From Notospermus geniculatus (taxonomy: Eukaryota > Nemertea > Pilidiophora > Heteronemertea > Lineidae): a stretch of DNA of 64,000 bases. A program made the translations under genes and the position numbers. Below, one piece after another: positions 1-10,766 of the stretch. Where the stretch lies: NCBI GenBank assembly GCA_002633025.1, contig NMRB01001373.1:129006-193005 (forward strand), written 5' to 3'. The notes under the pieces are model-generated. The model had not been told where the DNA came from. It saw only the letters and a list, made by a program, of their open reading frames with translations, and searched no databases. Position 1 is the stretch's first letter; every line of letters begins with the position of its first letter.

Positions 1-197
1 GAAAAATATGAAAAATATGTGAACTTTCGAATGTTGCAAAATATCAAATTCATAAAAACTGATGATATTTTGATATATCTTGAAAACGACAAGAGACAAG
101 AGATTTTTCGAAACTTTTTTCACAGAATTTCTTAGAAATCATCAGCTAATTTTGAAATGAAAATTGGGGATTCAAAACATTGTGTTTTTTCAGCAAG

Positions 198-1319
198 TCA
201 CTCGAGTGTCTGCGTGAAGGTTTGACTCGGATTGTAAACTGAGCTGACGTTTTCCGTTCTGCGACTCAAAGCCCGGAACATTCGGAATACCTCGCGACGA
301 AATTGTGTCCCGCTTACACAGTAGAGGAGGAAGTTGATGGTATTGTTCAGGTAGGCAAGAAAATTTGTTAGCGCATAGCTTAAGTCTTTTTGCGTAACTT
401 GTTTCCAAGTTATCGATTTGGTATGTGAAATATATATGAAATGGACAGAGGTTGGTAATGTTAATAAGATGAATACAACACTAACAGTGGTCAACATATA
501 CGTCATACTGGTCAACTGAGATGACCGACCGTCAGATTGCCCACCAGGATTCTGAAGTTGTTTACGTTTTACCTGTCCTCTTACGACCTTGTATAGTATG
601 GAACAATTACAAAACGCGATGACAAGGAATGGCAAACACGAATAGGCCAGTAAGTCGATCCAATGCCATACCTTCATCCAGAAGTACTCGTACTCCATCT
701 TTTCTCCGCAGATTAGTTCATTATACCTTGTGCGATACAAATGTTCAATAAACATTATTGGCGAATTTAAGACAAACAGAAAAATAAATAAAATGGTCAG
801 ACCTATGAAAGTCCATCTCCTTGTGCATATGGTTCTTGCCTTTAGAGGAAAAGATACAGATATCCACCTTTCTACTGTCAAACAAGCGACATTCCAACTA
901 GCGAAGTGGAGAAAAAAATATGTGAAAAAGACATGAACTGGGCAGGAAATGTACGACAGATGTCTAAGGTCGATGTGGAATAAATTCACGACCCAATGAC
1001 GAAGGAGTCCTGTCCAAAGCACAGCTGTGTCTACTGAAGCAAGTATGATAAGTAAAACCCTCGTGGAAGCTTTCCCAAACTTTCGTCTCAGTAAGACTAG
1101 TATTGTTAAACCATTAAACAGTGTCCCAAATATTAATAGAAACGGAGGTACCCATTTCCAGAGGAGTAACTTAAGTCGCCATTCCCAGAATAGATTGAGA
1201 TATTCGTCCAGGGTCATGTAATAAATTCCTTGAGTTACATGTACCCTTGGGTCAACTCCTGCCTCTGGTAGCGAAACAACCCCATTGGCATTGCTCGTCG
1301 TCAATTCGTGAATATTCAT
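198..1319 (-). CDS. Orphan class A (rhodopsin-family) GPCR, neuropeptide-receptor-like, intronless
   Basis: Encodes a seven-helix plasma-membrane receptor of 373 residues. TM1 carries the GTLFNGLTI variant of the GN motif. TM3 starts with a Cys (YISCPV) that can pair with the ECL2 Cys (ELICGE). TM3 ends in ERW, replacing E/DRY. TM7 reads NNTINFLLYCVSG, a variant of NPxxY, followed by a basic helix 8 (FRREVFRMF) and a Ser/Thr-rich tail. The layout resembles the FMRFamide/peptide receptor-like groups expanded in invertebrates; the ligand cannot be read. I chose the ATG at 1317-1319 because an in-frame TAG lies two codons upstream. That TAG also resembles a splice acceptor (ttttctaatag), so a 5' non-coding exon is possible. 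Being a single coding exon suggests a lineage-specific, perhaps retroposed, family member. Confidence 0.85.
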   Translation of the reverse strand: MNIHELTTSNANGVVSLPEAGVDPRVHVTQGIYYMTLDEYLNLFWEWRLKLLLWKWVPPFLLIFGTLFNGLTILVLLRRKFGKASTRVLLIILASVDTAVLWTGLLRHWVVNLFHIDLRHLSYISCPVHVFFTYFFLHFASWNVACLTVERWISVSFPLKARTICTRRWTFIGLTILFIFLFVLNSPIMFIEHLYRTRYNELICGEKMEYEYFWMKVWHWIDLLAYSCLPFLVIAFCNCSILYKVVRGQVKRKQLQNPGGQSDGRSSQLTSMTYMLTTVSVVFILLTLPTSVHFIYISHTKSITWKQVTQKDLSYALTNFLAYLNNTINFLLYCVSGTQFRREVFRMFRALSRRTENVSSVYNPSQTFTQTLE

Positions 1320-2640
1320 TTTCAACTATTAGAAAATTAATTGATGTCAAGAAAATACCCTGATCGAGACCCTCCTCGAATTGGTCCTCCAACGAATGGT
1401 TCATAGGCTAAGCTCCGAAGAATCGAAGCAACAGTTTAATGAACACAGTTGAGGAATTAAAACGAAAATAAGTAAAGTATTTTCGTCGTTTTTTATTACT
1501 TTCTTCTCATTCGCGAAATTCTGCATCACCAGCAGTAGCCAAGCGCCTACAAGATGGCGTCGATAGGAAGCCACCGTCTTCATTGCCGAGTACATTGAAG
1601 TCGAGGATTCTGGAACCTACTGCTTTAGGAATTCTGATTCCAAGAGTTCACCTGAAATTGAAATCATTTTAATATTCTTAAGGCGGGGGACTACCTACAG
1701 CTGAGCTCATTCCCTGGTGGCAATCCACGGAACTTTCCTTAGTGTGCGCTGGTCAAACGACCAGTCATTCACATTCAGATTAAATCCGATCACCCTTTAT
1801 TTTCGAAAACCAATCTTCAGTGTATAGTATGCCGACCCTAAATCTTTTGTGTCCACTGCGGGCATTGTTCACCTCTGTCGCTGGTGGTTTGGTCACAAAT
1901 GGCCGAACAGAGTTTACTCAAAGAGCGGGAATAGTGCAAATCTACATAACAAAGAAGTACCCCGGTAACTGGCGAGCGGTATGGAGTCGAATAATGGCCT
2001 TTGTGAAAGAGATTCGGAACTTCCAATACTTACATTTATGCCTAGTTTTTTGAATGTGGTGAACAGTTTGAACTCCATTTCAATTCTGCCTGATGCCGCG
2101 CAAATCGACCATATTTACCGTAAACTGTAGACCACCAAGTGACCAAGTCAGCAAAGTTCCAGTTACGGTGGAAGTATTAGTTCATCATCTGCACAGCGCA
2201 ACAAGTTAATTGGTCTTGCACCATTAATGAGGGAAATACGCCTCATCAGTTGGAGGAATCTGATGCGACCATCACCATTACAGCTTCCGGGAGGAAATTT
2301 TGCCGCAATTATCCAATTTTAGTATCACGTTGGTACACTGATATGGGGCCATGCAGACCATGATGGTTGATATCATGGTTCAGATTACAATAATCTGGCG
2401 CATTTCTTTTTAGGAATCCCAAAGTACGAAGCCGGGAAATTGATATGAAATTGAATATGAATAAGTGTTACATATAATCGGCGAGGGAAAATTACAATTG
2501 GATTTTTTTGTCTCGTCACGCTCTGGAAGGATGAAGCGTGATTAAGCCAACGGGAAAATGAGTTTGAGAGACTACGGTTTGGGGGTCAAAAGGTCAAGGT
2601 CACCAAAGCAGTGCCTTTGTAAAAACCGCCTTTTGAGCGT
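1320..2640. other. Intergenic, no gene seen
   Basis: Only short, compositionally random ORFs are present. I see no domain, tRNA or clear repeat boundary. Confidence 0.5.
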
Positions 2641-2646
2641 AATAGT

Positions 2647-3125
2647 GAGTTTTCGCAAACCTGACGAAAAACGAAGTACAAAATACGAAATTGGACTTCA
2701 CTTCAAGGACCTAATTTATTTCTGGAGATGGTTGGTGCCACAGTTATCGCCTGCTGCAAGTGCGTCTTTTAAGCATGGCGCACACGAGCGATTTTTTTGA
2801 GCGATTTTCTAGGCGACTAGCCTTGCGACTACAGGAGCGACTGAACATATTTTTAGTTTTTTTAGGGTTTTTTTGACTCGTTTGCGACAAATGCTTCACT
2901 GGGAGATCAGTGATGTCGCGGATGACATAACTGATCGACCTCAAAGGTAATTATCGCATGCGACCTAGTAGTCGCATCGGTAGTCGCCCCCATTTTAGTC
3001 GCTCGTGTGCGCCATGCTTTAGCGTATGATTCAAGACCGATAGAGTTGTGGTGTATACACTTGTGGAAAGTTATCTTTCGTTTCCACTTCGTAGGTACGA
3101 ACTATCTCCTGAAATACATTAAAGC
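2647..3125. mobile_element. Foldback/MITE copy (family of 14153-14679), interrupted and truncated
   Basis: The left end (tttcgcaaacctgacgaaaa), the block around 'catctcc' and the stretch ending in 'gcgtctttt' match the element at 14153-14679. The copy is split at about 2770 by a second foldback element, and its right end is missing. Non-coding. Confidence 0.6.
2771..3019. mobile_element. Foldback element nested inside another MITE
   Basis: The termini at 2771-2791 and 2999-3019 are exact inverted complements (aagcatggcgcacacgagcg and its reverse complement). The interior holds further GCGACT/AGTCGC inverted words. It lies inside the 2647-3125 element and is therefore the younger insertion. 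Confidence 0.75.
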
Positions 3126-4270
3126 CGCACACTATACACCGCTACTCACTCCCCAGTTCGGCCGAATAGATAGTGCAACCTCATCTACAGGCGTGCGTAG
3201 TGTATTGAACCATAGAACCACATATTATAGCATTATCCTGCATCGAGGTTTTGGGAATCCCCTTGGGGAATCCCCAATGCTGTGTGTAGTCTTGCGCAGC
3301 CACATTCTCAACTTAGAGCTTGAAACTTTGCCAGATTTCAATCTCTAATGTCATACATAAGCGGCCATATTGAAATGGAAGGATATGTGATGCGGCGCGC
3401 CGATTACGCAGACTGGCGGAGTGTTCTTCCGCTAAGAAATAGTTCGCTAATATATAGTACTGAAATGACGAAAATCGCACATTTTATGATCATTTTGTTT
3501 ACTTTAGTCCTCAATCATGTCAATAGTGTACTGATTCAATGCTGTCCATGCGTTTTACGTGAATTCTAGCGAGTAACTATTTGAGGGATTTCATCACAAC
3601 GTATATTATACGTTAGTGGCGAGAGCTACTTTCCCACTTGCCCGGCATGATCACCAAAATGTGTAAATAACTACCTTACTGGCGTGTCACTTCCAAGTTT
3701 ACATACAGCGTATCAAATATATACCAATTTATTGATATTTGAGCGATAAACACGCCTTCAGACAGCCAGGGTTTGCAGGTGTTATATTTGTTCGCGGAGG
3801 TGGCTACTTGTCATGAGTGACGCGGTAGCCTAACAATTCTGGTCGTGATCACGACCAGAATCGCTCCGCGCATGACTGTATGACATCCGAGGGGCTTTCC
3901 CGAACAACGACGGAAAGACCCGAGGTGTTCCGAATGCACCATATTTAAGCAGGCAATTTTCTGATTGACTGAAATTTGCGATTTCTTCCCATTCAGTCAA
4001 TCCTGATAACTTGGCCCCAAAATGGTACCGGTATCTAAGTAAAGCTTNNCAAAGATAGTCATCCATGGCGGCTTAGGCCATGCCTAATACTGGGGGTTCA
4101 GCACAGTACAGGCATAGCTAGCTTCTGTATTGTATTGCCAAGGGAAAGCAATGAGGACCCTAACTTACTGTCTCAATAGGTGTCACTAGTTGTTGAAACT
4201 ATTGAATTGAAAGCGACATTCAGGTCCTGATCAATTTCCCACACAAAAGACATCCATTTGAATAGGACCT
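3126..4270. other. Intergenic, fragments of dispersed repeats
   Basis: No gene seen. Words near 3303-3345 (ctcaacttagagcttgaaac) and 3895-3960 (gacggaaagacccgaggtgt) recur diverged near 11695-11790, so this is dispersed repeat debris. Two undetermined bases lie at 4048-4049. Confidence 0.4.
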
Positions 4271-4378
4271 GGGACCTGTTTCATAAAGTGAGTTAGGCTA
4301 ATGGTTCCTTAACTTCAGCGCATTTTCCATTTGGTTAAAGGTGCCATTAGCTTAAAGTCACTTTATGAAACAGGCCCC
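4271..4378. mobile_element. Short foldback MITE, CCTGTTTCATAAAGTGA termini
   Basis: The left terminus gggacctgtttcataaagtg is mirrored by tcactttatgaaacaggccc on the right. There is no coding capacity. A second family member lies at 60426-60533. Confidence 0.75.
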
Positions 4379-4379
4379 T

Positions 4380-4501
4380 GGGCCCATATTCATAAAACCT
4401 TGCTAGCTTAGTTGCCTGCTAATTAAAGTGCCTAGTTTGTACAGGCCAATGTACACAATTAGCAGCCAACTGAGCTAGCAAGGTTTTATGAATATGGGCC
4501 C
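4380..4501. mobile_element. Short foldback MITE, GGGCCCATATTCATAAA termini
   Basis: It abuts the previous element. The terminal arms gggcccatattcataaaacc and ggttttatgaatatgggccc are exact inverted repeats. A diverged copy is at 14793-14906. Confidence 0.8.
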
Positions 4502-6630
4502 TGATTACTATGTGCTGCCCTCTATCATAGTTAGGCCATGTAAAAAAAATAGTTGGTTAGCATCCCTTCCCGCCATGGAAATCACACCTCCTCAAAATTT
4601 TCAAAAAAACGTTCCAAAAATTGCCAAAACAATGATAAAATTGTAGGCTGGGATGCTTAAATAATTAACAACACAGGATAGAAAGTGGATAGAAAGTAGT
4701 TTTTATTTCAATTCCTACCTTTATATTTGGAATTACCCTCAGATTGCCATGATTACCATGGTAACATGCATGTCAAACTCAAAAAAATTTTAAAAAACCT
4801 CCCGCCCTCCTCAGAAAACTGAGAGTGAAAGGATGGGGAACCAACTATTTTTTTACATGGCCTTATGATCCCCACTGTGACGTCTACTGTGGTGTGGTGT
4901 GGATATGTATAGATCAGGTGGCTTCTCAAAAGAGGTTTCATATGTCGAAACGATGATACAAAATACATAATATTATATAGTTTCATCTTTAATTTTTACC
5001 ACCTATACCGTAGCAGGGTGTTGTGTTTAAGGTTTAAGAGTTTGGAAAACACCACATGCAGCTACTGGGTAGGAAGATCAAGATCTTTGTCAACGTTGGG
5101 CATTACGTCGAGTGAAATCGCCACTCCGTGCTTGAGACTACATATTCTCTTATAGGATTTGGAAGAAAATTACGTCGACTTGGGATTCTGACTCGGATCA
5201 CATCAAAACCTGTAGTGTAAGAGTAACGAACCATGGAGACAGCCATATTAGAGAGGTTACGATCCTGAACGCGAACGGCGAACGTGAACGCGAGTGATGT
5301 CAGTAGGCAGCCACGTGTGGCTAACCCACTCACGTTCGAACGCCGTTTCTTGTGCAGGAATTCCTCTTCCTAAATCTTTTGTCCTGAAGGAGGTCGCGGG
5401 CCTAGGTAATCCGAATGGCCTAGACAGATCTTCTTACGGAGGTCTTGGCTGTGAACCCCATATTCAAGGAATCAGTACTATGACAGAAATTGTTGCTGTC
5501 TGACACAGTAATTGACTATCTGACAGCAAACTTTCGATAGAAAAGTGTCACGTGGAGCGGCGCCTTTACTCTAAGGTTAACCTTTAGCTATTTTTGCAGG
5601 CCAGAATACAAAAGCCTCAAAGTATACCTTAGAGTAAGGAGGCTTCTACGTAGAATACGGGCCCGAATACGGGCCGTAATGCGCGTATGCAACTTTTTTT
5701 GTGAGGAAAGCTGGATTCAGGGACGTGGCTCAGTCGTGACGTCCTTGCCAACAGTTATCATCGCCTAGCAAAAATGCGTACGATTTCTTCTCCCATATGT
5801 ACAACCTCGTCCCCAGGATCTAACTCGAAATTTCGGTCTCACACACCAGTGAGGCGCCCAGGCTACCACGGAGCCTGACCTGGAGCGACGTCGATATTCA
5901 CATCATCATCTCCTAAAGCATGTGGCGCCGACAATATCGTCATGGCACACATCATATCATACATTTTTGGAAAGCTTGCAGCTCAGAGAACACCTCTGGC
6001 CAATTTTCAAAATCATCCAGCTCTATATTGATTGTTGAAGATGGCAATTCCAAATCCGACACGTGCCTTGAAAATGGCAAAAAACCTGGAAATCTACTCC
6101 AAGGCCTACAAACATCACAATTACCATGGGTATGAGAAAAAAAAATTTCTCAACCATGTGCTTGCCTCCATAACAAATCCAAAATGCAAGCATTATAGAT
6201 ATGTCATGAAAAAATGGGGGATCATAGCAGTTTTTTTTCGCTATGGCCCTTCAAAATCTCACCTTCATAATTCGCGCCATTGAACAGGAGCCGACCTTGA
6301 CCGACCTACTTTTCAGCTATAAATAGCTGGCCAGGCATGAACACTGTATTCTTGCGCACAGGGCACTGGTAATTTGCTCATCAAATCTCCAAAACTATCT
6401 CTTCACAAAACAACTAAGACATTAGTCTTAAAGAAATTAAAAATCGGCACACGATAGGACCATATATATGGATGGAAATCAATCGTGTTTAAAGTACTAG
6501 ATTTTTGGGGGGTGACAAATTGGGCCTCGTCCCCACTGGTGAGTGAGCCCTTCTTCTGCTTTTGCCTTGGGACGAGGTCATTTTCGGCTTCGGTCATTAG
6601 ACCCTGGGTTCACTTCCAAGATTCTTGGCA
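4502..6630. other. Intergenic, no gene seen
   Basis: ORFs here are short and without recognisable domains. There is a small inverted pair around 5571 and 5624 (tactctaagg / ccttagagta), possibly a decayed MITE. Nothing else can be supported. Confidence 0.4.
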
Positions 6631-6631
6631 C

Positions 6632-7335
6632 TAGGTTTTTGAAAAGAAACTTGGTTTCTTTAAAACAAACTTGGTTTTTGAAAAGAAACTTGGTTGTTTT
6701 AAAAGAAACTAGGTTTTTGAAAAGAAACTTGGTTTTTTTTAAAAAGAAACCATAAGTTTTTAAAAAGAAACTTGGTTTCTTTAAAAGAAACTAGGTTTTT
6801 GAAAAGAAACTTGCTTTCTTTAAAAGAAACTTGGTTTTTGAAAAGAAACTTGTTTTTTTTAAAAGAAAGTAGGTTTTTGAAAAGAAACTTGGTCTTTAAA
6901 AAAAGAAACCTGGTTTTTGAAAAGAAACAAGGCCAAGTTTGTTAAAAGAAACTAGGTTTCTTTAAAAGAAACTTGGTTTTTGAAAAGAAACTAGGTTTCT
7001 TTTCAAAAACCTAGTTTCTTTTAAAGAAACCAAGTTCCTTTTCAAAAACCTAGTTTCTTTTAAAGAAACCTGGTTTCTTTTCAAAAACTTGGTTTCTTTT
7101 TAAAAAACCAAGTTTCTTTTTAAAAACCTGGTTTCTTTTAAAACAACCAAGCTTCTTTTCAAAAACCCAGTTTCTTTTAAATAAACCTGGTTTCTTTTCA
7201 AAAACTTAGTTTCTTTTAAAAAAACTAAGTTTCTTTTCAAAAACTAGGTTTCTTTTAAATAAACTTGGTTTTTATAAAAGAAACCAAGTTTCTTTGAAAA
7301 GAAACCAAGTTTATTTAAAAGAAACCTGGTTTATT
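6632..7335. repeat. Giant palindromic low-complexity satellite
   Basis: About 18-20 bp degenerate units (aaacttggtttttgaaaag and variants) run in one orientation from about 6632 to 7000. They then run in the inverted orientation to about 7335, so the whole block is a roughly 340-bp-arm inverted repeat. It lies immediately upstream of the GPCR gene at 7522 and would fold into a long hairpin. Confidence 0.85.
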
Positions 7336-7521
7336 TGAATTAATGAACAAACGGCTTGCCATAAGAGTCTGGTGGCACGAGAGTATGTGGGCGGTCGCTT
7401 TACCGCTGTCCCGTTCCACTGAATTTTGATTTGCAGAAGTGAAGAGGCCGAACTTCATCTGGTGGACTCGATGTGGTGTAGTATTTAATTGCAAACGAGT
7501 TCTTGCTGAGTTCAAGAAATA

Positions 7522-8772
7522 ATGGCGAGGTCAAGGAATACGACTATGACAAGAACCTATCCAGGAATGGAACTAGCAATAGACATCATAAGCAAATGGC
7601 CCGTCTATTTCATTGTTTTCTTTGGCCTTATTGGAAACACATTGTCTTTACTCGTCACAACCAAGAAGAGCAACCGTCGGTTCAGTACATGTGTATACAT
7701 GGCAGGTTTGGCTGTGGTTGATACTGTGGTATTAGGAAATGAATTGATGCACACCCTGCTAGTAGTCCAGGGCCTTCTTGAAAATGCTGAAATAAACTTG
7801 GTTTATATTAGGTGAGTCTTTTCTGGTCTCTCCAACTGAAAAGTGCCTGAGGAAGACCCCGGTTGGGGTCGAAAATTCGCAAGTTCTGGAAGTTGACTTC
7901 TTGATATTTACCACCTTGTGTGTCAATTTTTGTGCTTTCTTCTTTGGGTTTATATAAGGTAGGTGGCGATCGCATTTTTTTTAAAACACCGAGGAAAAAT
8001 GTTTAAAAAACCCGGGTGAGAAGACATCGATGCAACGACTTATGCCAGTCAAGAACTCATGGACCAAAATCTCTCTTTCAGTTCCAGTTTCTACTTTGGC
8101 GACGTTTTCGGCATCTCATCTGGTCTGTTTTTGGCAGAAATGAGTATCGACCGGACTATTGCTGTCACCATGCCAATGAAAGCCGCTTCAATATGTACGA
8201 CAAGAAGAACACTCAAGATCATAACAGCAACATGGCTTTTCCTAGCCATTTTCCACATCCAAGGATTCTTTTACTATGCTGTGCCAGACCCACCAGATGG
8301 AAATGCTATTCTTGATTTTCCTCAAGCACAGTGGGTGGAATCCTTCTATCATTCCTTCATACTGGTGATAGGCACTATAGCACCCTTTTCCATCATACTT
8401 GTGTGCAACAGTATCATAATATACACCGTAAAACGGGCTAGGCAGCAAAGACAAAAGATGGAATCCCTTCCAAGGAAGCCAGTTCAGGAACCAAATTTAA
8501 CAGCAATACTATTGTTGACGTCATCAGTTTATGCTGTATGCTCAAGTCCGAAACGTGTTAATGATGTTATCGGTTCAACATATGATATGACTAATCCATA
8601 TTGGGCAATACGTCATTCACTACAATTCTGGATTTGTAATGAAATATGGCTTACAAATTTTTCAGTTAATTTCTATTTGTATTTCCTTGCGGGTGGGCAT
8701 AAATTTCGACGTGATCTCAAGGCCGTGTTTAAAACATGCTCCAGTGTAGTGGCAGTGGATTGTCGACACTAA
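7522..8772 (+). CDS. Orphan class A GPCR, two exons
   Basis: Exon 1 is 7522-7811 (donor AG|GTGAGT). Exon 2 is 8082-8772 (acceptor ctctctttcag). The join is in phase and gives 326 residues. TM1 has the canonical GLIGN motif. TM3 reads SIDRTIAV, so DRT replaces DRY. TM7 reads VNFYLYFLAGGHKF, an NPxxY variant running into helix 8. Neither the TM3-start Cys nor an ECL2 Cys is present, so the usual class A disulfide appears lost. TM6 lacks CWxP. There are Asn glycosylation candidates near the N terminus (RNTT). An ATG at 8059 is in frame, but it lies in the intron because it precedes the strong acceptor. The ligand is unknown. The missing residues could reflect a divergent receptor or relaxed selection, but the frame is intact. 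Confidence 0.8.
7846..7905 (+). ncRNA. Hammerhead-like hairpin repeat inside GPCR intron
   Basis: The motif CCTGAGGA is followed by a GACCCC/GGGGTC stem with a GGTT loop, then GAAA. This resembles a hammerhead core (CUGANGA - stem II - GAAA), but has one extra A before the stem. A second, diverged copy with a compensated stem is at 49985-50070 on the minus strand. Such motifs are known in retroelements, including Penelope-like ones. Activity is not shown. Confidence 0.4.
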
Positions 8773-8900
8773 ATCATGGATCTCTAAAGCTGAGTTTACC
8801 AGACATCCGGAATGCGGTATTGGGATGCGGAATCCCCGGCGGAACGCGTTCCGCAATCCGCATTCCGCGTGTCAGCTAAACGTAGCTTTATGCGTTAATA

Positions 8901-9018
8901 GGGAGGTTTCGCAAGCGCCCGGGTTAGGCCCTACGACGACGTTTATCTATTGTGTGGGTACCCACAATAGATAGATAAACGTCGTCGTAGGGCCTAACCG
9001 GGCGCTTGCGAAACCTCA
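8901..9018. mobile_element. Near-perfect palindromic MITE, copy 1
   Basis: Arms 8901-8958 and 8961-9018 are almost perfect inverted repeats, with a centre at GGTACC and termini gggaggtttcgcaagcgccc. The second copy is at 41451-41570. The element is all arm, with nearly no loop and no coding capacity. Confidence 0.85.
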
Positions 9019-9621
9019 CTAATATTTGACTGCCGACGTAGAGGGAGCCACCTAGCGGCAGCAATACGAACTACAACAAGAGAAGGACATCGGAGCGATG
9101 TCAATGGTTTCCGATGAGAAGTTTACACTCTAGAGCTAGTTAACTGTGACCTTGACCTCTGACCTTGAGAAGTATTGCGTAACTGGAACAGGGATCCTTG
9201 ATTGAACCTATAGGAGATGGTTAATACACGATTCTAATTAGTGAAATTCTGAGTAGATTTGCATTTTAGAACTGGCTGACCATGACCTTGAGCCCTGACC
9301 TTGAAGGTCATTGCGTAATCAGATAGGTCATCCTTGATAACCTAGGTGTAGGTGAAGGTTTTAGGCTACCACCATCAGCAGGTTCATGTTATCTGTGACG
9401 GCTGNTAGTGCTCTACCTGGCCTCGGAGACAAGTTATTCAAGAAACAAGAGTGTGACAGACAAAATCTCAACTTTTGATATATCAATTTCACCATGAACC
9501 AGGTATCGGAGACTGGAAATTTTCATTCCATCTTGTAGCTCAGGTCATGAAACCTGGGGGTAGGTCACATTTCCAGGTCTGTAGCTTTTTCAGGAACAAA
9601 GTTACAGGTGTGACAGACTGA

Positions 9622-9652
9622 ACAGACAGACACACACACACACACACAGACA

Positions 9653-9722
<70 letters not shown>

Positions 9723-9723
9723 C
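9622..9723. repeat. (CA)n/(CAGA)n microsatellite
   Basis: An uninterrupted ACAC run is flanked by CAGACAGA units. Short ORFs across it are artefacts of the repeat. Confidence 0.95.
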
Positions 9724-9738
9724 CATGACCAAACACAA

Positions 9739-9770
9739 TATGGTTTCCGATCTTGAGATCGGAAACCATA
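9739..9770. repeat. Terminal perfect hairpin of the pearl-like element
   Basis: tatggtttccgatc and gatcggaaaccata form a 14-bp stem around TTGA, directly after the microsatellite. Confidence 0.8.
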
Positions 9771-9974
9771 ATAATGCATTACGAAATGAACGCAGCACAT
9801 ACATGTACATGTAGGTCTGGTTAATTTGCCGACAACGTATGTAGTTAGTCGCTGGGTTGGAGAGAAAAAGTGGCAATACCATGGTCCTTTAAACTATTAG
9901 GGAAGCAGATACAGTACAACAAGATTTCGGCTGACTGGGGGGAAAATTTCCTCAGTCTACGAAACCTGTTGAAC

Positions 9975-10193
9975 TAAAGCCCAGTTCACACTGCCACGAT
10001 TCCGACCACGATGCCTCTACGAATCCTCTGAAATATTTTCGTAGAGGGATCGTGGCCTTAGTGTTACAATGGGTGCGGATTATCACGAAAAACAAGAAGT
10101 CTGTAGGAAGGCATCACGAAGCCTATAGGAACACCACGAAAGCATTTCGTAGAGGCATCGTGGTCGGAATCGTGGCAGTGTGAACTGGGCTTT
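9975..10193. mobile_element. Foldback MITE with about 47-bp termini
   Basis: The left arm begins taaagcccagttcacactgc. The right arm ends gcagtgtgaactgggcttta. Both continue through the matching block tccgaccacgatgcctctac. Non-coding. Confidence 0.8.
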
Positions 10194-10766
10194 ACTCTGC
10201 AATACCCGAGGTACCCCAGAAAAGTCAAAACCAAAATGTTTAGGGGACAAAAAAATTTCCCTCACGGTAGGCCCCTACTTGTCCGCTATCGGTCTCGTGC
10301 CAGTTTAGTGGTGATTGAAAATTTTGCTATTTTCGCTTATTGACCATCGTTTCAGCACGTGTAATTCAGAATCATGGTCCCCGATAGCACCGCTAGGGCT
10401 AATGTGACAATCGGTAGTAACCGCCATCTTGTGCCACGTCTTCGCTGATTGGTCGAGAGATACAGGCACGTCGCCAAATCATAACGGATGGACGATTCTT
10501 CAGTGAAATACATGTAAGACTAGGGTTGAGCCAGTAACTTATTCATGTATGGGCCTTTCCAACAAAGATGATGGCCTAGTAGTTCTCCCACCTGACGCCG
10601 TAGCCGTTCATGATAGATAACACTACCAAATGCATTCTTTCAGACAATTAAATTGCCTAAACTTTTGTGCCCACAGTATGCGAAAGGTTTTGTATCTCGC
10701 GACGGCCGACGTAACCTTTGACCTTTAGGCAATGTCGTAGGCCTACATGCATGCTCGATAAGACTG
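10194..10766. other. Intergenic, no gene seen
   Basis: Nothing beyond short random ORFs. Confidence 0.4.

Larger units (their letters stand above)
9028..9770. mobile_element. Pearl/Helentron-like non-autonomous element
   Basis: Two roughly 145-bp tandem core units contain TGACCTTGACC/TGACCTTGA words (about 9130-9275 and 9276-9420). They are followed by a CA/CAGA microsatellite (9622-9723) and a terminal hairpin. Tandem core, microsatellite and 3' stem-loop is the layout described for bivalve pearl elements and Helentron-associated elements. The family assignment is inferred from structure only. One N lies at about 9405. Confidence 0.55.

Noticed and set aside
8059-8081. Start of GPCR exon 2 at the in-frame ATG (or acceptor at 8048)
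   Set aside because: The acceptor at 8080-8081 has a much better pyrimidine tract and the same phase. The upstream AG at 8047-8048 is weak.
9540-9882. Cys/Val-rich minus-strand ORFs
   Set aside because: They translate the CA/CAGA microsatellite and its flanks; no real protein pattern.
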